Shown here in pieces: positions 17,050 to 25,883 of a DNA stretch of 56,403 bases (positions within the stretch are counted from its first letter, which is position 1; the number at the start of each line of letters is the position of its first letter). The notes under the pieces were generated by a model that was given only the letters and a program-made list of their open reading frames with translations, did not search any database and was not told where the DNA came from. Where the stretch lies: positions 1 to 56,403 of the forward strand of contig CAYPBK010000010.1 in the NCBI GenBank assembly GCA_964408955.1. The letters run 5' to 3'. The position numbers and the translations under genes were made by a program. The stretch comes from JAAYKT01 sp964408955 (GTDB lineage: Bacteria; Bacillota; Clostridia; Lutisporales; Lutisporaceae).

Positions 17050-17089
17050 ATTATATCATGAAATTTTTACGAATTTTATGATATAATTT
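17048..17089. repeat. Long AT-rich inverted repeat upstream of the V-ATPase operon
   Basis: Arms of about 18-19 bases (17048-17066 and about 17071-17089) are complementary with one or two mismatches around a 4-base centre. The right arm contains TATAAT. No T-run follows, so it may be an operator, a promoter-associated palindrome or a cruciform rather than a terminator. The rest of 16956-17256 holds the short candidate gene, AT-rich sequence and a second TATAAT at 17227-17232 without a clear -35. Confidence 0.6.
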
Positions 17090-17256
17090 GAATGATGCAA
17101 ATTTTTTAACAATTGCATATTGATTTTAAACTTTGTTATTTTTTTAGCAGGATTTTATATTTTTCTGACGAATTGTACTATTGGTTTGCATGTTATTTTA
17201 TGTTAAGAATAGATAGGCTCCGATAGTATAATTATTGAAAAGAGGTGGTGAGATAT

Positions 17257-17583
17257 TTGTCAATAGAAATGATTAAAGACATTAAAAGTACAGAGCAAAT
17301 AGCAGAGGACAAGATAAAAGAGGCACAAGTTAAAGCTAAAGACATTATTAACAAGGCTGAAGACGAAGGAGAAAAGATTATTAAGGATGCCATTGATAAA
17401 ACAACAAAGGAAGGAAAAGTCTTAGTAATGCAAGCTGCAGAACTGGCACAAAAAGAAGCAGACAGCAGAATAGAAAACAGCAAACAGGAGAACGAGAAGC
17501 TAAAAGCAGCTGCAAAAGACAAAATTGACGAAGCGGTAAATATGGTTATGGAGAGGATAGTGAATATTTATGGCGATAGTTAA
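17257..17583 (+). CDS. ntpF: V-type ATPase peripheral stalk subunit G/H (NtpF-like)
   Basis: This 108-residue, almost wholly helical protein is rich in K, E, A and D, with a coiled-coil pattern throughout (STEQIAEDKIKEAQVKAKDIINKAEDEG). It is the expected first gene of a V-ATPase operon and pairs with subunit E to form the peripheral stalk, holding V1 against rotation. TTG 17257 is chosen: GAGGTGG at 17242-17248 is well spaced for it, whereas the in-frame GTG codons at 17245 and 17248 lie within it. The 3' end overlaps the subunit I gene by 14 bases. Confidence 0.85.
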   Translation: MSIEMIKDIKSTEQIAEDKIKEAQVKAKDIINKAEDEGEKIIKDAIDKTTKEGKVLVMQAAELAQKEADSRIENSKQENEKLKAAAKDKIDEAVNMVMERIVNIYGDS

Positions 17584-19486
17584 TATGAAAAAAGCTACTA
17601 TAATTGCTCTCCAAGACGAAAAGGAAAATCTGGTTAAGAAACTTCAATCCTTTGGAGGACTTCATATTATTAGCATAGAGGATATAGCTGATGATGAATT
17701 GAAAAGCATACCTAAGGATGATGCACGTGAAGAAGCTTCGGGGTTTGAAGGGTTGCTGTCACAGGTGAAATATTCCTTGGACTTTTTAGTTAAGTATGAT
17801 ACAGCTAAAAAGCCCATGTTCGCGTCAAAGGCAATTATTACGGAGTCTGAATACGATGAATATTTGAAGAATGTTATAAAAATTGAAGAAATTTATAACC
17901 AATGTAAACTAATTAATGAAAAGCTTGCAGAAAACAAAAACATGGAAACCAAATTAAATAATACATTGGTACAATTAGATCCATGGATGCAGCTTAGTAT
18001 TCCTTTAGAGGATATAGGTGCTACAAATTACACATCCAGTTATATTGGATATGTACCGATTAAAGTAGCTTCTGATTTTGCAGAGGCCTTATCTCAATCA
18101 AAGGCAGACTATCATTTGGAGTTGATTGGAGAGAACAAAGAGAACGTTTATTATTACATTCTCTATTATAAATCATCGGAGGAATTAATCCAAAATGCTA
18201 TTAAGCAATTTGGCTGGACAAAGGTAAGTTTTTCGGATATGTCGGGAACAACCGAGCATAATGTCAATGTTATAAATGAAAAATTATTAGAGCTGGGAAA
18301 AAGAAAAGGAGAGTTGATAGAGCAAGCTGAAGGTCTTGTGCATAACAGACCTTACTTAGAGGCTCTTTTTGACATTCTGTCAATAGAAAAAGACAGAAAA
18401 GATATAATTAGCAGCTTTGCTAAAACTGAGAAATCTTTTACAATTTTCGCATGGGTACCTGAAACTTTATTAAAAAATCTGGAGCAATCAATTAAGCAAA
18501 TGACAGAGAATTACGTTTTAAATTATGAAGACCCACAGGAGGATGAAGATTTCCCCGTATTTTTAGATAATCCAAAGCTAATACAGCCTGCAGAAGTAAT
18601 TACTGAGCAGTATAGCTTACCGAATCCCAGAAGTATCGACCCTAACAAGATTATGGCCCCTTTTTACATTATGTTTTTTGGTATGATGGTGAGTGACGCA
18701 GTTTATGGTATTATCCTCGCTGCGCTTACTTATGTTGCTTTAAAAAAGCTTAGTCTTGAAGGTGGTGCAAAGAAGCTAATAAGCTTGCTGTGTTTAGGAG
18801 GAATTTCTACACTTTTGTGGGGAGCGCTTTTTGGCGGTTGGCTTGGAGGTTTAATCCAATTTAAACCTTTGTGGTTTAACCCCACGGACGATCCTCTTAA
18901 AATGCTTATATTTTGCCTTGCATTAGGTATAATACAGCTTTTCATAGGAATGGGAATGCAAGCTTATATAGATATAAAAAATGGCAGAATACTAGATGCA
19001 TTGTTTGATCAGGGACTTTGGTATGTATTTTTAATAGGCTTGATGCTAATGATTTTCAATCCTATATTAGGTAAATATATGGCATTGACCGGAGCAATAG
19101 GGTTGATATTAACTCAGGGAAGATCCGAAAAAGGTATTGTTAAAAAACTGTTTTCAGGAGTTCTTAGCTTATATAACGTGACAGGTTTTTTAGGTGATGT
19201 GCTTTCCTATTCAAGGCTCTTCGCTTTAGGATTGGCTACCGGGGTAATAGGTACAGTAATAAACGGCATGGCCTTGATGCTGCGCGGTTCCTTTATCGGC
19301 TCAATTTTCATGGTCATTTTTCTTGTATTCGGTCACACTTTCAATATTGCGATTAACGTTTTGGGTGCCTATGTGCATTCAAGCAGGCTACAATATGTAG
19401 AGTTTTTCGGCAAGTTTTTTGATGGTGACGGGATACCATACAAACCATTTAGTATAAAAACAAAGTATGTAGAACAAAAAAATTAA
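17570..19486 (+). CDS. ntpI: V-type ATPase subunit I (membrane stator, a-subunit homologue)
   Basis: The 638-residue protein has an N-terminal cytoplasmic half of coiled-coil hairpins and small alpha/beta lobes (to about 350) and a C-terminal membrane half of about seven or eight helices beginning at PNKIMAPFYIMFFGMMVSDAVYG. The conserved arginine region is in FLGDVLSYSRLFALGLATGVI, where the Arg helps ions leave the rotor ring. It forms the ion half-channels with the K ring. The ATG overlaps the stalk gene by 14 bases, with GGAGAGGA upstream. Confidence 0.95.
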   Translation: MAIVNMKKATIIALQDEKENLVKKLQSFGGLHIISIEDIADDELKSIPKDDAREEASGFEGLLSQVKYSLDFLVKYDTAKKPMFASKAIITESEYDEYLKNVIKIEEIYNQCKLINEKLAENKNMETKLNNTLVQLDPWMQLSIPLEDIGATNYTSSYIGYVPIKVASDFAEALSQSKADYHLELIGENKENVYYYILYYKSSEELIQNAIKQFGWTKVSFSDMSGTTEHNVNVINEKLLELGKRKGELIEQAEGLVHNRPYLEALFDILSIEKDRKDIISSFAKTEKSFTIFAWVPETLLKNLEQSIKQMTENYVLNYEDPQEDEDFPVFLDNPKLIQPAEVITEQYSLPNPRSIDPNKIMAPFYIMFFGMMVSDAVYGIILAALTYVALKKLSLEGGAKKLISLLCLGGISTLLWGALFGGWLGGLIQFKPLWFNPTDDPLKMLIFCLALGIIQLFIGMGMQAYIDIKNGRILDALFDQGLWYVFLIGLMLMIFNPILGKYMALTGAIGLILTQGRSEKGIVKKLFSGVLSLYNVTGFLGDVLSYSRLFALGLATGVIGTVINGMALMLRGSFIGSIFMVIFLVFGHTFNIAINVLGAYVHSSRLQYVEFFGKFFDGDGIPYKPFSIKTKYVEQKN

Positions 19487-19523
19487 AGAAAAAATTACAT
19501 TGGTATTTTAAGGAGGCAATTAA

Positions 19524-20018
19524 ATGAATTTATTAGAAATGATGGGTACAAATACCGGCTTATATCTAGCATTCATGGGCTCTGCAATAGCAGCAGGACT
19601 AGCCGGTGCGGGTTCAGCTATGGGAGTAGGTATTGTTGGTATGGCAGCCGGCGGCGTAATAACAGAGGACCCGAGTAAATTTGGTAGAACATTAGTGTTA
19701 CAAGCTTTGCCTGGTACACAAGGTATTTACGGATTATTAATAGCGTTCCTTATCTGGTCTAAAGTAGGGTTATTTGGAACATTTGCGACAGTTACATTTG
19801 AGCAAGGCTTGATGTTTTTAGCCGCAGGCATACCTGTAGGAATTGTCGGCTTTTTCTCTGCTATATATCAAGGTAAAGCAGCCGCTACGGGTTGCAGTAT
19901 AGTGGCAAAAAGACCGGAAGAGACTGCAAAGGCTATGGTATATGCTGCAATGGTTGAGACTTATGCAGTTTTATCATTGTTGACATCTTTCTTAATGCTT
20001 AATTCCATAAACTTATAA
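19524..20018 (+). CDS. ntpK: V-type ATPase rotor subunit K, Na+-binding type
   Basis: This 164-residue proteolipid has four membrane helices (a duplicated hairpin) and forms the rotor ring. Only the second hairpin carries the ion-binding carboxylate, E145 in AAMVETYA. The E. hirae NtpK Na+ ligands L61, T64, Q65, Q110 and E139 have clear counterparts here: L62, T65 and Q66 in LPGTQG, Q116 in AIYQGK, and E145. From that established structure I infer a Na+-coupled enzyme; proton coupling is not excluded. GGAGG precedes the ATG. Confidence 0.94.
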   Translation: MNLLEMMGTNTGLYLAFMGSAIAAGLAGAGSAMGVGIVGMAAGGVITEDPSKFGRTLVLQALPGTQGIYGLLIAFLIWSKVGLFGTFATVTFEQGLMFLAAGIPVGIVGFFSAIYQGKAAATGCSIVAKRPEETAKAMVYAAMVETYAVLSLLTSFLMLNSINL

Positions 20019-20030
20019 GGGAGTGGCAAG

Positions 20031-20627
20031 ATGGCTGGAATAGAAAATATTAAGGAGAGGATTATAGCTGATGCCGATTCCAAGGCTGCCGAAATATTAA
20101 AGGCTGCTAAAGAAAAGGCGGATGAAATAATTGCTAAAGCAAATGAAAAAGCTTTAAAAAAGTCCAAAGAAATAGAGCAAAAATCCCAATATGAGGCTAA
20201 CGAAAGAAAAAGAATAATACATTCTATGGTTGAGCTTGGCATTAGAAAAGACATATTGTCTGCTAAACAAGAAGTACTATGCCAGGTATTTGAAGAGGCT
20301 CAGAATAAAATCAATGCTTTAACGGGAGAAGAGTATGAAAAAATACTAATTTCTATGCTTCTTGAAACTATAGAATCAGGAAATAAAGAAATAGTTATAT
20401 CAAAAAACGACATCAATAGGATTAGTCCAGACTTTATGGATAAAATTAAAAAAGCATTTAAGGAAAAAGGCAAAACAGCAGATATCAAATTATCAATGGA
20501 AGATGTTAGCTTTGGCGGAGGCTTTATAATAAGAGGTAAAGGTATAGAGATCAATAATTCTTTTGAGGCTATACTCAACATGAAAAGGGATGAAATTGAA
20601 CCAAAAGTAGCTGAATTGCTCTTCTAG
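20031..20627 (+). CDS. ntpE: V-type ATPase peripheral stalk subunit E
   Basis: The product (198 residues) has a long N-terminal helix rich in A, K and E (about 1-90) and a C-terminal globular part with the family-like sequence MEDVSFGGGFIIRGKGIEINNSFEAIL. It pairs with the G/H-type subunit encoded at the start of the operon to form the outer stalk joining the catalytic head to subunit I. The gene begins 12 bases after ntpK with a GGGAGTGG site. Position and domain layout fit the E. hirae order. Confidence 0.92.
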   Translation: MAGIENIKERIIADADSKAAEILKAAKEKADEIIAKANEKALKKSKEIEQKSQYEANERKRIIHSMVELGIRKDILSAKQEVLCQVFEEAQNKINALTGEEYEKILISMLLETIESGNKEIVISKNDINRISPDFMDKIKKAFKEKGKTADIKLSMEDVSFGGGFIIRGKGIEINNSFEAILNMKRDEIEPKVAELLF

Positions 20628-20657
20628 AGTTTTCTGGAAGAAAGGAGGGATACCCTT

Positions 20658-21659
20658 ATGAATGAAGATAATTACATTTATTCTGTGACTAGAATTAGGG
20701 CTTTAGAGAATAAGCTTCTTGATAAACCAAAAATTGATAGGATGGTTGAAGCAAAAAATCCTGACGAAGTCATAAAGGTTCTCTATGAAACGAGCTATGC
20801 AGGTTTAATTTCTGAACTGAGTGATATAGAAGATTATGAAATTGTATTATCCAAAGAAATCGAGAACACCTATGAATTAGTTAGGAAAATGGCACCTGAG
20901 CCGGAACTTATTGATATACTTCAATTGAAGTACGATATTCATAATCTTAAAGTATTGATGAAAAGTAGTTTTCTTAATGAGGATAACGATGACTTATTAA
21001 CGAATGCCGGAAGCATTATGCCTGCGAAGCTAAAGGAAATGGTTAAAGAAAAAAATTTTGTGTTCTTAGATACGGATATTAAAAGAGGTTTAGAAGAAAT
21101 AATAAACAACTTCAGTATTGATCCTGATCCACAAATAATAGACTTGATTTTAGATAGATGCTTATATACAGTATTAAATCGGATTGCTGAGAATTGTAAT
21201 AGTGATTTTATTAAAGAGTTTGTGGAGTTTCAAATAGATTTAAATAATATAAAAATGCTCGTTCGAGTTAAAGCAATGGGCTATGGAAGAGATTTTGTTA
21301 AAAAAGCCTTTATAAGCGGTGGCAGGCTTGATTATAGTTTCTTTAGTGATTCAATAGATGAGCCTGTAGAAACTATTAAGGATAAACTATTAGCGAAAGA
21401 ATACAGTAATGTTATCGCAGATGGAATTGACAGCTATATTAAAACAAAATCGCTTATGAGGTTTGAAAAATTATCTGATGACTTTTTGCTTGACTATGCT
21501 AAAAAAGGAAAATATGTGGCTTTCGGAATAGAGCCTATTATTGGTTATATAATGGCTAAAGAGAATGAAGCGAAAATAATTAGGATTATCATGGTCGGGA
21601 AAATAAATAATATTGATAACGAATTAATAAGAGAAAGGCTGCGGGATGTCTATGTATAA
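20658..21659 (+). CDS. ntpC: V-type ATPase subunit C (d-type, central stalk to rotor connector)
   Basis: The all-helical protein of 333 residues caps the K ring and receives the central shaft (subunits D and F). Family-like stretches include YIYSVTRIRALENKLLDK at the N-terminus and a repeated pattern such as LKYDIHNLKVLMKS and FQIDLNNIKMLVRVKAMG, typical of the three-fold bundles of this subunit. AAAGGAGGG precedes the ATG. The 3' end overlaps the subunit F gene by 14 bases, suggesting translational coupling. Confidence 0.93.
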   Translation: MNEDNYIYSVTRIRALENKLLDKPKIDRMVEAKNPDEVIKVLYETSYAGLISELSDIEDYEIVLSKEIENTYELVRKMAPEPELIDILQLKYDIHNLKVLMKSSFLNEDNDDLLTNAGSIMPAKLKEMVKEKNFVFLDTDIKRGLEEIINNFSIDPDPQIIDLILDRCLYTVLNRIAENCNSDFIKEFVEFQIDLNNIKMLVRVKAMGYGRDFVKKAFISGGRLDYSFFSDSIDEPVETIKDKLLAKEYSNVIADGIDSYIKTKSLMRFEKLSDDFLLDYAKKGKYVAFGIEPIIGYIMAKENEAKIIRIIMVGKINNIDNELIRERLRDVYV

Positions 21660-21978
21660 AATTGGTGTTATTGGTGATAAAGACACTGTACTTGCTTTTA
21701 AAGTTCTTGGCATATCGGTTTTTCCGACCACCGATGCTAAAGAGGCTTCAAAAATTATAAAAAACCTTGCAAAGGATAATTTTGCTATAATATTTATTAC
21801 TGAGCAGCTGGCAAAGGATATAGATGAAACTATTGAGGAATATAAGCAATCAGTAACGCCTGCTATTATCCTAATTCCTAATAACCAGGGGACTTTAGGT
21901 TTGGGTATGGATGGCGTAAAAAAATCAGTAGAAAAAGCCATTGGTGCTGATATATTATTCGGGAAAGAAGGTAGGTAG
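21646..21978 (+). CDS. ntpG: V-type ATPase subunit F (NtpG)
   Basis: The product (110 residues) has a CheY-like small alpha/beta fold: KIGVIGDKDTVLAFKVLGISVFP at the N-terminus, a central DNFAIIFITEQLA strand-helix, and a PAIILIPN strand before the C-terminal helix. It binds subunit D in the central rotor shaft and stimulates ATP hydrolysis in the E. hirae enzyme. ATG 21646 overlaps ntpC; ATG 21652 is an alternative. The catalytic A subunit gene begins 1 base after its stop. Confidence 0.92.
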   Translation: MSMYKIGVIGDKDTVLAFKVLGISVFPTTDAKEASKIIKNLAKDNFAIIFITEQLAKDIDETIEEYKQSVTPAIILIPNNQGTLGLGMDGVKKSVEKAIGADILFGKEGR

Positions 21979-21979
21979 C

Positions 21980-23743
21980 TTGATAGAAGGAAGAATTGTT
22001 AAAGTTTCCGGACCTCTTGTCATTGCAGAAGGCATGGAAAATGCAAAAATGTACGATGTTGTGCGTGTCAGCGATAGGAGACTTATAGGAGAGATAATTG
22101 AGATTCACGGTGACAGAGCTTCTATACAGGTTTATGAAGAAACCTCAGGGCTTGGTCCCGGGGAACCTGTTTATACGACAAACGAACCCTTAAGCGTTGA
22201 ATTAGCTCCTGGTTTAATAGAATCAATGTTTGATGGGATACAAAGACCTTTGGATGTAATAAGGAGTGAAGTAGGCAACAATATAACAAGAGGTGTAGAA
22301 GTAGATAGTATTGACAGGAAGAGGAAATGGAAGTTTAAACCTACTGTAAAAGTGGGGGACAAGGTAATATTTGGTGATATTATCGGTACGATTAAAGAAA
22401 CCTCAATAATTGAGCACAGAATTATGGTGCCTTTTGGAATTGAAGGAGTAATTGAGGAGATTAAAGAGGGAGAATTTACAATAGTTGATACTATTGCAAA
22501 GGTTAAAAACGAAGATGGAATAAAGGACATTCAAATGCTACAAAAGTGGCCAGTAAGACGGGGTAGACCCTATGTTGAAAAACTAGCTCCTGATAGCCCT
22601 ATGACTACAGGACAGAGAATAATCGACACGTTTTTCCCTGTTGCTAAAGGCGGAACTGCATGTATTCCCGGCCCTTTTGGCAGTGGGAAAACTGTTGTTC
22701 AACATCAGTTGGCAAAATGGGCTGATGCAGAAATAGTTGTTTATATAGGTTGCGGAGAACGCGGTAATGAAATGACAGACGTTCTGATGGAATTCCCTGA
22801 ATTAAAAGACCCAAAAACCGGCGAACCTTTAATGAAAAGAACAGTGCTAATTGCCAATACCTCTGATATGCCTGTTGCTGCAAGGGAAGCAAGCATATAT
22901 ACTGGTATAACGATTGCTGAGTATTTCAGAGATATGGGATACAGTGTAGCTTTAATGGCAGATTCAACGTCGAGATGGGCAGAAGCTCTTCGTGAAATGT
23001 CCGGACGTCTTGAAGAAATGCCTGGTGAAGAAGGTTATCCTGCTTATCTTGGTTCAAAGTTGGCTGAGTTTTATGAAAGAGCAGGGAAAGTTGTATGCTA
23101 CGGAAGTGATAGAAGAGAAGGAGCACTTACAGCAGTAGGCGCTGTTTCACCTCCCGGAGGAGACTTATCTGAGCCTGTTACCCAAGGAACTCTTAGGATA
23201 GTTAAAGTTTTCTGGGGCTTGGATGCGGATTTGGCTTATAAAAGACATTTTCCTGCTATTAACTGGCTGCAAAGCTATTCATTATATGAAGATAGTTTAG
23301 GTGATTGGTTGGCTAATGAAGTGTCTATGGAATGGAATGATTTGGTTGCTGAAGCCATGAGACTTCTGCAGGAAGAAGCTGAATTGCAAGAGATTGTGAG
23401 ACTGGTTGGTATTGATGCATTATCAATAAAAGACAGGTGGACATTGGAATCTGCCAAATCAATAAGAGAGGACTACTTGCACCAAAACGCATTTCATGAT
23501 ATCGATACTTACACATCGATTAATAAACAATACAGGATGCTAAAAACTATAATGCTATTCCACAATGAAGGCATCAAAGGATTAAATGCCGGGGCATCAT
23601 TTAGAGAAATAACTAATTTACCGGTTAAAGAGAACATTGCCAGGGCTAAGCTTATCCTTGAAAATAATATGGGTGCATTTGATTCAATAGAAAAGGAAAT
23701 AAAGCAGCAAATGTCATCCATTGTTTCGAATGGAGGAGTGTAA
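21980..23743 (+). CDS. ntpA: V-type ATPase catalytic subunit A
   Basis: The product (587 residues) is the ATP-hydrolysing subunit of the V1 head. The Walker A motif GPFGSGKT lies at 231-238, preceded by the inserted non-homologous region typical of A subunits, and followed by GCGERGNEMTDVLMEFPEL and SDSTSRWAEALREMSGR-like catalytic stretches. TTG 21980 is chosen because AAAGAAGG (21964-21971) is 8 bases upstream and the protein then starts MIEGRIVKVSGPL as in the family; the open frame extends upstream without support. Sits between subunits F and B. Confidence 0.97.
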   Translation: MIEGRIVKVSGPLVIAEGMENAKMYDVVRVSDRRLIGEIIEIHGDRASIQVYEETSGLGPGEPVYTTNEPLSVELAPGLIESMFDGIQRPLDVIRSEVGNNITRGVEVDSIDRKRKWKFKPTVKVGDKVIFGDIIGTIKETSIIEHRIMVPFGIEGVIEEIKEGEFTIVDTIAKVKNEDGIKDIQMLQKWPVRRGRPYVEKLAPDSPMTTGQRIIDTFFPVAKGGTACIPGPFGSGKTVVQHQLAKWADAEIVVYIGCGERGNEMTDVLMEFPELKDPKTGEPLMKRTVLIANTSDMPVAAREASIYTGITIAEYFRDMGYSVALMADSTSRWAEALREMSGRLEEMPGEEGYPAYLGSKLAEFYERAGKVVCYGSDRREGALTAVGAVSPPGGDLSEPVTQGTLRIVKVFWGLDADLAYKRHFPAINWLQSYSLYEDSLGDWLANEVSMEWNDLVAEAMRLLQEEAELQEIVRLVGIDALSIKDRWTLESAKSIREDYLHQNAFHDIDTYTSINKQYRMLKTIMLFHNEGIKGLNAGASFREITNLPVKENIARAKLILENNMGAFDSIEKEIKQQMSSIVSNGGV

Positions 23744-23746
23744 TCA

Positions 23747-25126
23747 ATGCTTAAAGAGTATAAAACTATAAAAGAAGTAGCAGGTCCTTTGATGCTGGTA
23801 GAACAGGTAGAAGGAATTAAATACGATGAGTTAGTGGAAATAGAAATGAAAACCGGCGAGATAAGGCGTGGCAGAGTGCTGGAAGTAAATGAGGATAAAG
23901 CACTTGTTCAGTTATTTGAAGGCTCCCAAGGTCTTAATATAACAGAAAGCAAGGTCAGGTTCTTAGGGCATGGTTTAGAGCTTGGAGTTTCAATGGATAT
24001 ATTAGGAAGGGTTTTTGACGGCTTAGGCAGGCCAAAGGATGGGGGACCTAAAATCATTCCTGACGAAAGATTAGATATAAACGGAAACCCGATAAACCCT
24101 GCAGCAAGGGATTACCCGTCTGAATTTATACAAACCGGCGTTTCTGCTATTGACGGTCTAAACACACTGGTAAGAGGACAAAAATTGCCTGTGTTTTCCG
24201 GTTCAGGTTTACCTCATGCCAGGCTTGCAGCACAAATTGCGAGGCAAGCAAAGGTTTTGGGAACTGAGAGTAAGTTTGCTGTTGTATTTGCGGCTGTAGG
24301 TATTACTTTTGAAGAGGCTGATTATTTTATTTCTGACTTTAAACGAACAGGTGCAATAGACAGGGCTGTTCTATTTATGAATCTTGCCAATGACCCGGCA
24401 ATAGAGCGTATAGCGACTCCTCGTATGGCACTAACAGCTGCAGAATATCTGGCTTATGAAAAGGATATGCACGTTTTGGTTATTATAACAGACTTAACAA
24501 ACTATTGTGATGCTTTGCGTGAAATCTCAGCCGCCAGAAAGGAAGTTCCAGGTAGGCGAGGATATCCCGGTTATCTGTATACAGACTTGGCTTCGATGTA
24601 TGAACGAGCAGGCAGAATAAGAGATAAAAAAGGCTCCATAACACAAATACCGATATTATCAATGCCTGAGGACGACAAAACTCATCCCATACCGGACTTA
24701 ACCGGTTATATAACAGAAGGGCAAATAATACTTAGCCGAGAGCTGTATAGAAAAGGTCTAATGCCGCCGATTGACGTTTTGCCGTCACTTTCGCGTTTGA
24801 AGGATAAAGGTATTGGAAAAGGTAAAACAAGAGAAGACCACGCTGATACCATGAACCAGTTGTTTGCAGCGTATGCCAGAGGTAAAGAGGCTAAGGAGCT
24901 TGCCGTAATACTTGGTGAAGGTGCTTTAAGTGATACAGACAAGCTTTTTGCTAAATTTGCTGATGAGTTTGAAAAGCGCTATGTCTCCCAAGGCGAAGAT
25001 GAAGATAGGAGTATTGAGGAAACCCTTACCCTTGGGTGGGAATTGTTGTCAATTCTACCTAAGTCAGAGCTTAAGAGGGTAAAGGACGAATTTGTAGAAA
25101 AATATATGCCCAAAGGGGATGCTTAG
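23747..25126 (+). CDS. ntpB: V-type ATPase subunit B
   Basis: The non-catalytic head subunit of 459 residues alternates with A in the V1 hexamer. It begins YKTIKEVAGPLMLVEQVEG, carries LPVFSGSGLPHARLAAQIARQA in place of a functional P-loop, as is normal for B, and ends with the helical domain FAKFADEFEKRYVSQGEDEDRSIEETL. Length is typical. GGAGGAG precedes the ATG and only 3 bases separate it from ntpA. Confidence 0.97.
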   Translation: MLKEYKTIKEVAGPLMLVEQVEGIKYDELVEIEMKTGEIRRGRVLEVNEDKALVQLFEGSQGLNITESKVRFLGHGLELGVSMDILGRVFDGLGRPKDGGPKIIPDERLDINGNPINPAARDYPSEFIQTGVSAIDGLNTLVRGQKLPVFSGSGLPHARLAAQIARQAKVLGTESKFAVVFAAVGITFEEADYFISDFKRTGAIDRAVLFMNLANDPAIERIATPRMALTAAEYLAYEKDMHVLVIITDLTNYCDALREISAARKEVPGRRGYPGYLYTDLASMYERAGRIRDKKGSITQIPILSMPEDDKTHPIPDLTGYITEGQIILSRELYRKGLMPPIDVLPSLSRLKDKGIGKGKTREDHADTMNQLFAAYARGKEAKELAVILGEGALSDTDKLFAKFADEFEKRYVSQGEDEDRSIEETLTLGWELLSILPKSELKRVKDEFVEKYMPKGDA

Positions 25127-25129
25127 AAT

Positions 25130-25777
25130 ATGGCAATTTTAAGAGTTAACCCTACCAGGATGGAGCTTACTCGTTTAAAAAAGAGGCTCAAAACTGCAGT
25201 AAGAGGTCATAAACTTTTAAAGGACAAACAAGATGAGCTTATGAAGAAGTTTATTGATCTTATTATGAAAAATAAAGAGCTAAGAGAAAATGTTGAAGGT
25301 GAGCTAACCAATGCTTTTAAGAATTTTTTAATAGCTAGAGCAGTAATGTCTTCCGAAATCATTGAGGAAGCAATTATGTATCCAACGGAAAAAATTTCTC
25401 TTGAATGTGATAAGAAAAATATAATGAGTGTTATTTCACCGATATTTGTCAATGCTGCAGATAAGAAGAATAAAGAGGATGCTGAAGGAATTTATCCCTA
25501 TGGCTTTGCCAGCACTTCAGGTGAATTGGACAATGCAATTTATTATTTGCAGGGTGTGTTGGATAAAATGATTGAGTTAGCCCAGATTGAGAAGACATGT
25601 CAGCTTATGGCTGACGAAATTGAAAAAACAAGAAGAAGAGTAAATGCGCTAGAGCATGTAATGATACCACAGTTGAAGGATACGGTAAAATATATAACTA
25701 TGAAATTAGATGAAAACGAACGAGGAAATAGAGTAAGGCTCATGAAGGTTAAAGAACTAGTTGAAAAAGAAGCTTAA
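25130..25777 (+). CDS. ntpD: V-type ATPase central shaft subunit D
   Basis: The product (215 residues) forms the antiparallel coiled-coil rotor shaft inside the A3B3 head. The N-terminus RVNPTRMELTRLKKRLKTAVRGHKLLKDK and the C-terminal TRRRVNALEHVMIPQLKDTVKYI are hallmark sequences. It follows ntpB by 3 bases and a strong terminator follows, so the operon stops here. The E. hirae extras ntpH and ntpJ are absent. Confidence 0.96.
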   Translation: MAILRVNPTRMELTRLKKRLKTAVRGHKLLKDKQDELMKKFIDLIMKNKELRENVEGELTNAFKNFLIARAVMSSEIIEEAIMYPTEKISLECDKKNIMSVISPIFVNAADKKNKEDAEGIYPYGFASTSGELDNAIYYLQGVLDKMIELAQIEKTCQLMADEIEKTRRRVNALEHVMIPQLKDTVKYITMKLDENERGNRVRLMKVKELVEKEA

Positions 25778-25778
25778 G

Positions 25779-25810
25779 AAAAACCGCAGCTATGCTGCGG
25801 TTTTTCTTTT
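25779..25810 (+). terminator. Intrinsic terminator of the V-ATPase operon
   Basis: A 12-bp perfect stem (25779-25790 with 25794-25805), a 3-base loop and a T-rich tail. Confidence 0.92.
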
Positions 25811-25818
25811 CTTGAACC

Positions 25819-25848
25819 TTGACTTTAATTAGACTTTAAAACTATAAT
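25819..25848 (+). promoter_or_regulatory. Promoter for lgt
   Basis: TTGACT at 25819-25824, an 18-bp spacer, and TATAAT at 25843-25848, immediately after the operon terminator and about 36 bases ahead of lgt. Confidence 0.7.
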
Positions 25849-25883
25849 CAATAATAGATTAAAAATGAAACGGAGCGAACATT

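Noticed and set aside
17082..17087. TATAAT within the long inverted repeat as the V-ATPase promoter
   Set aside because: No acceptable -35 box at 16-18 bp; kept only as a possibility in the repeat entry.
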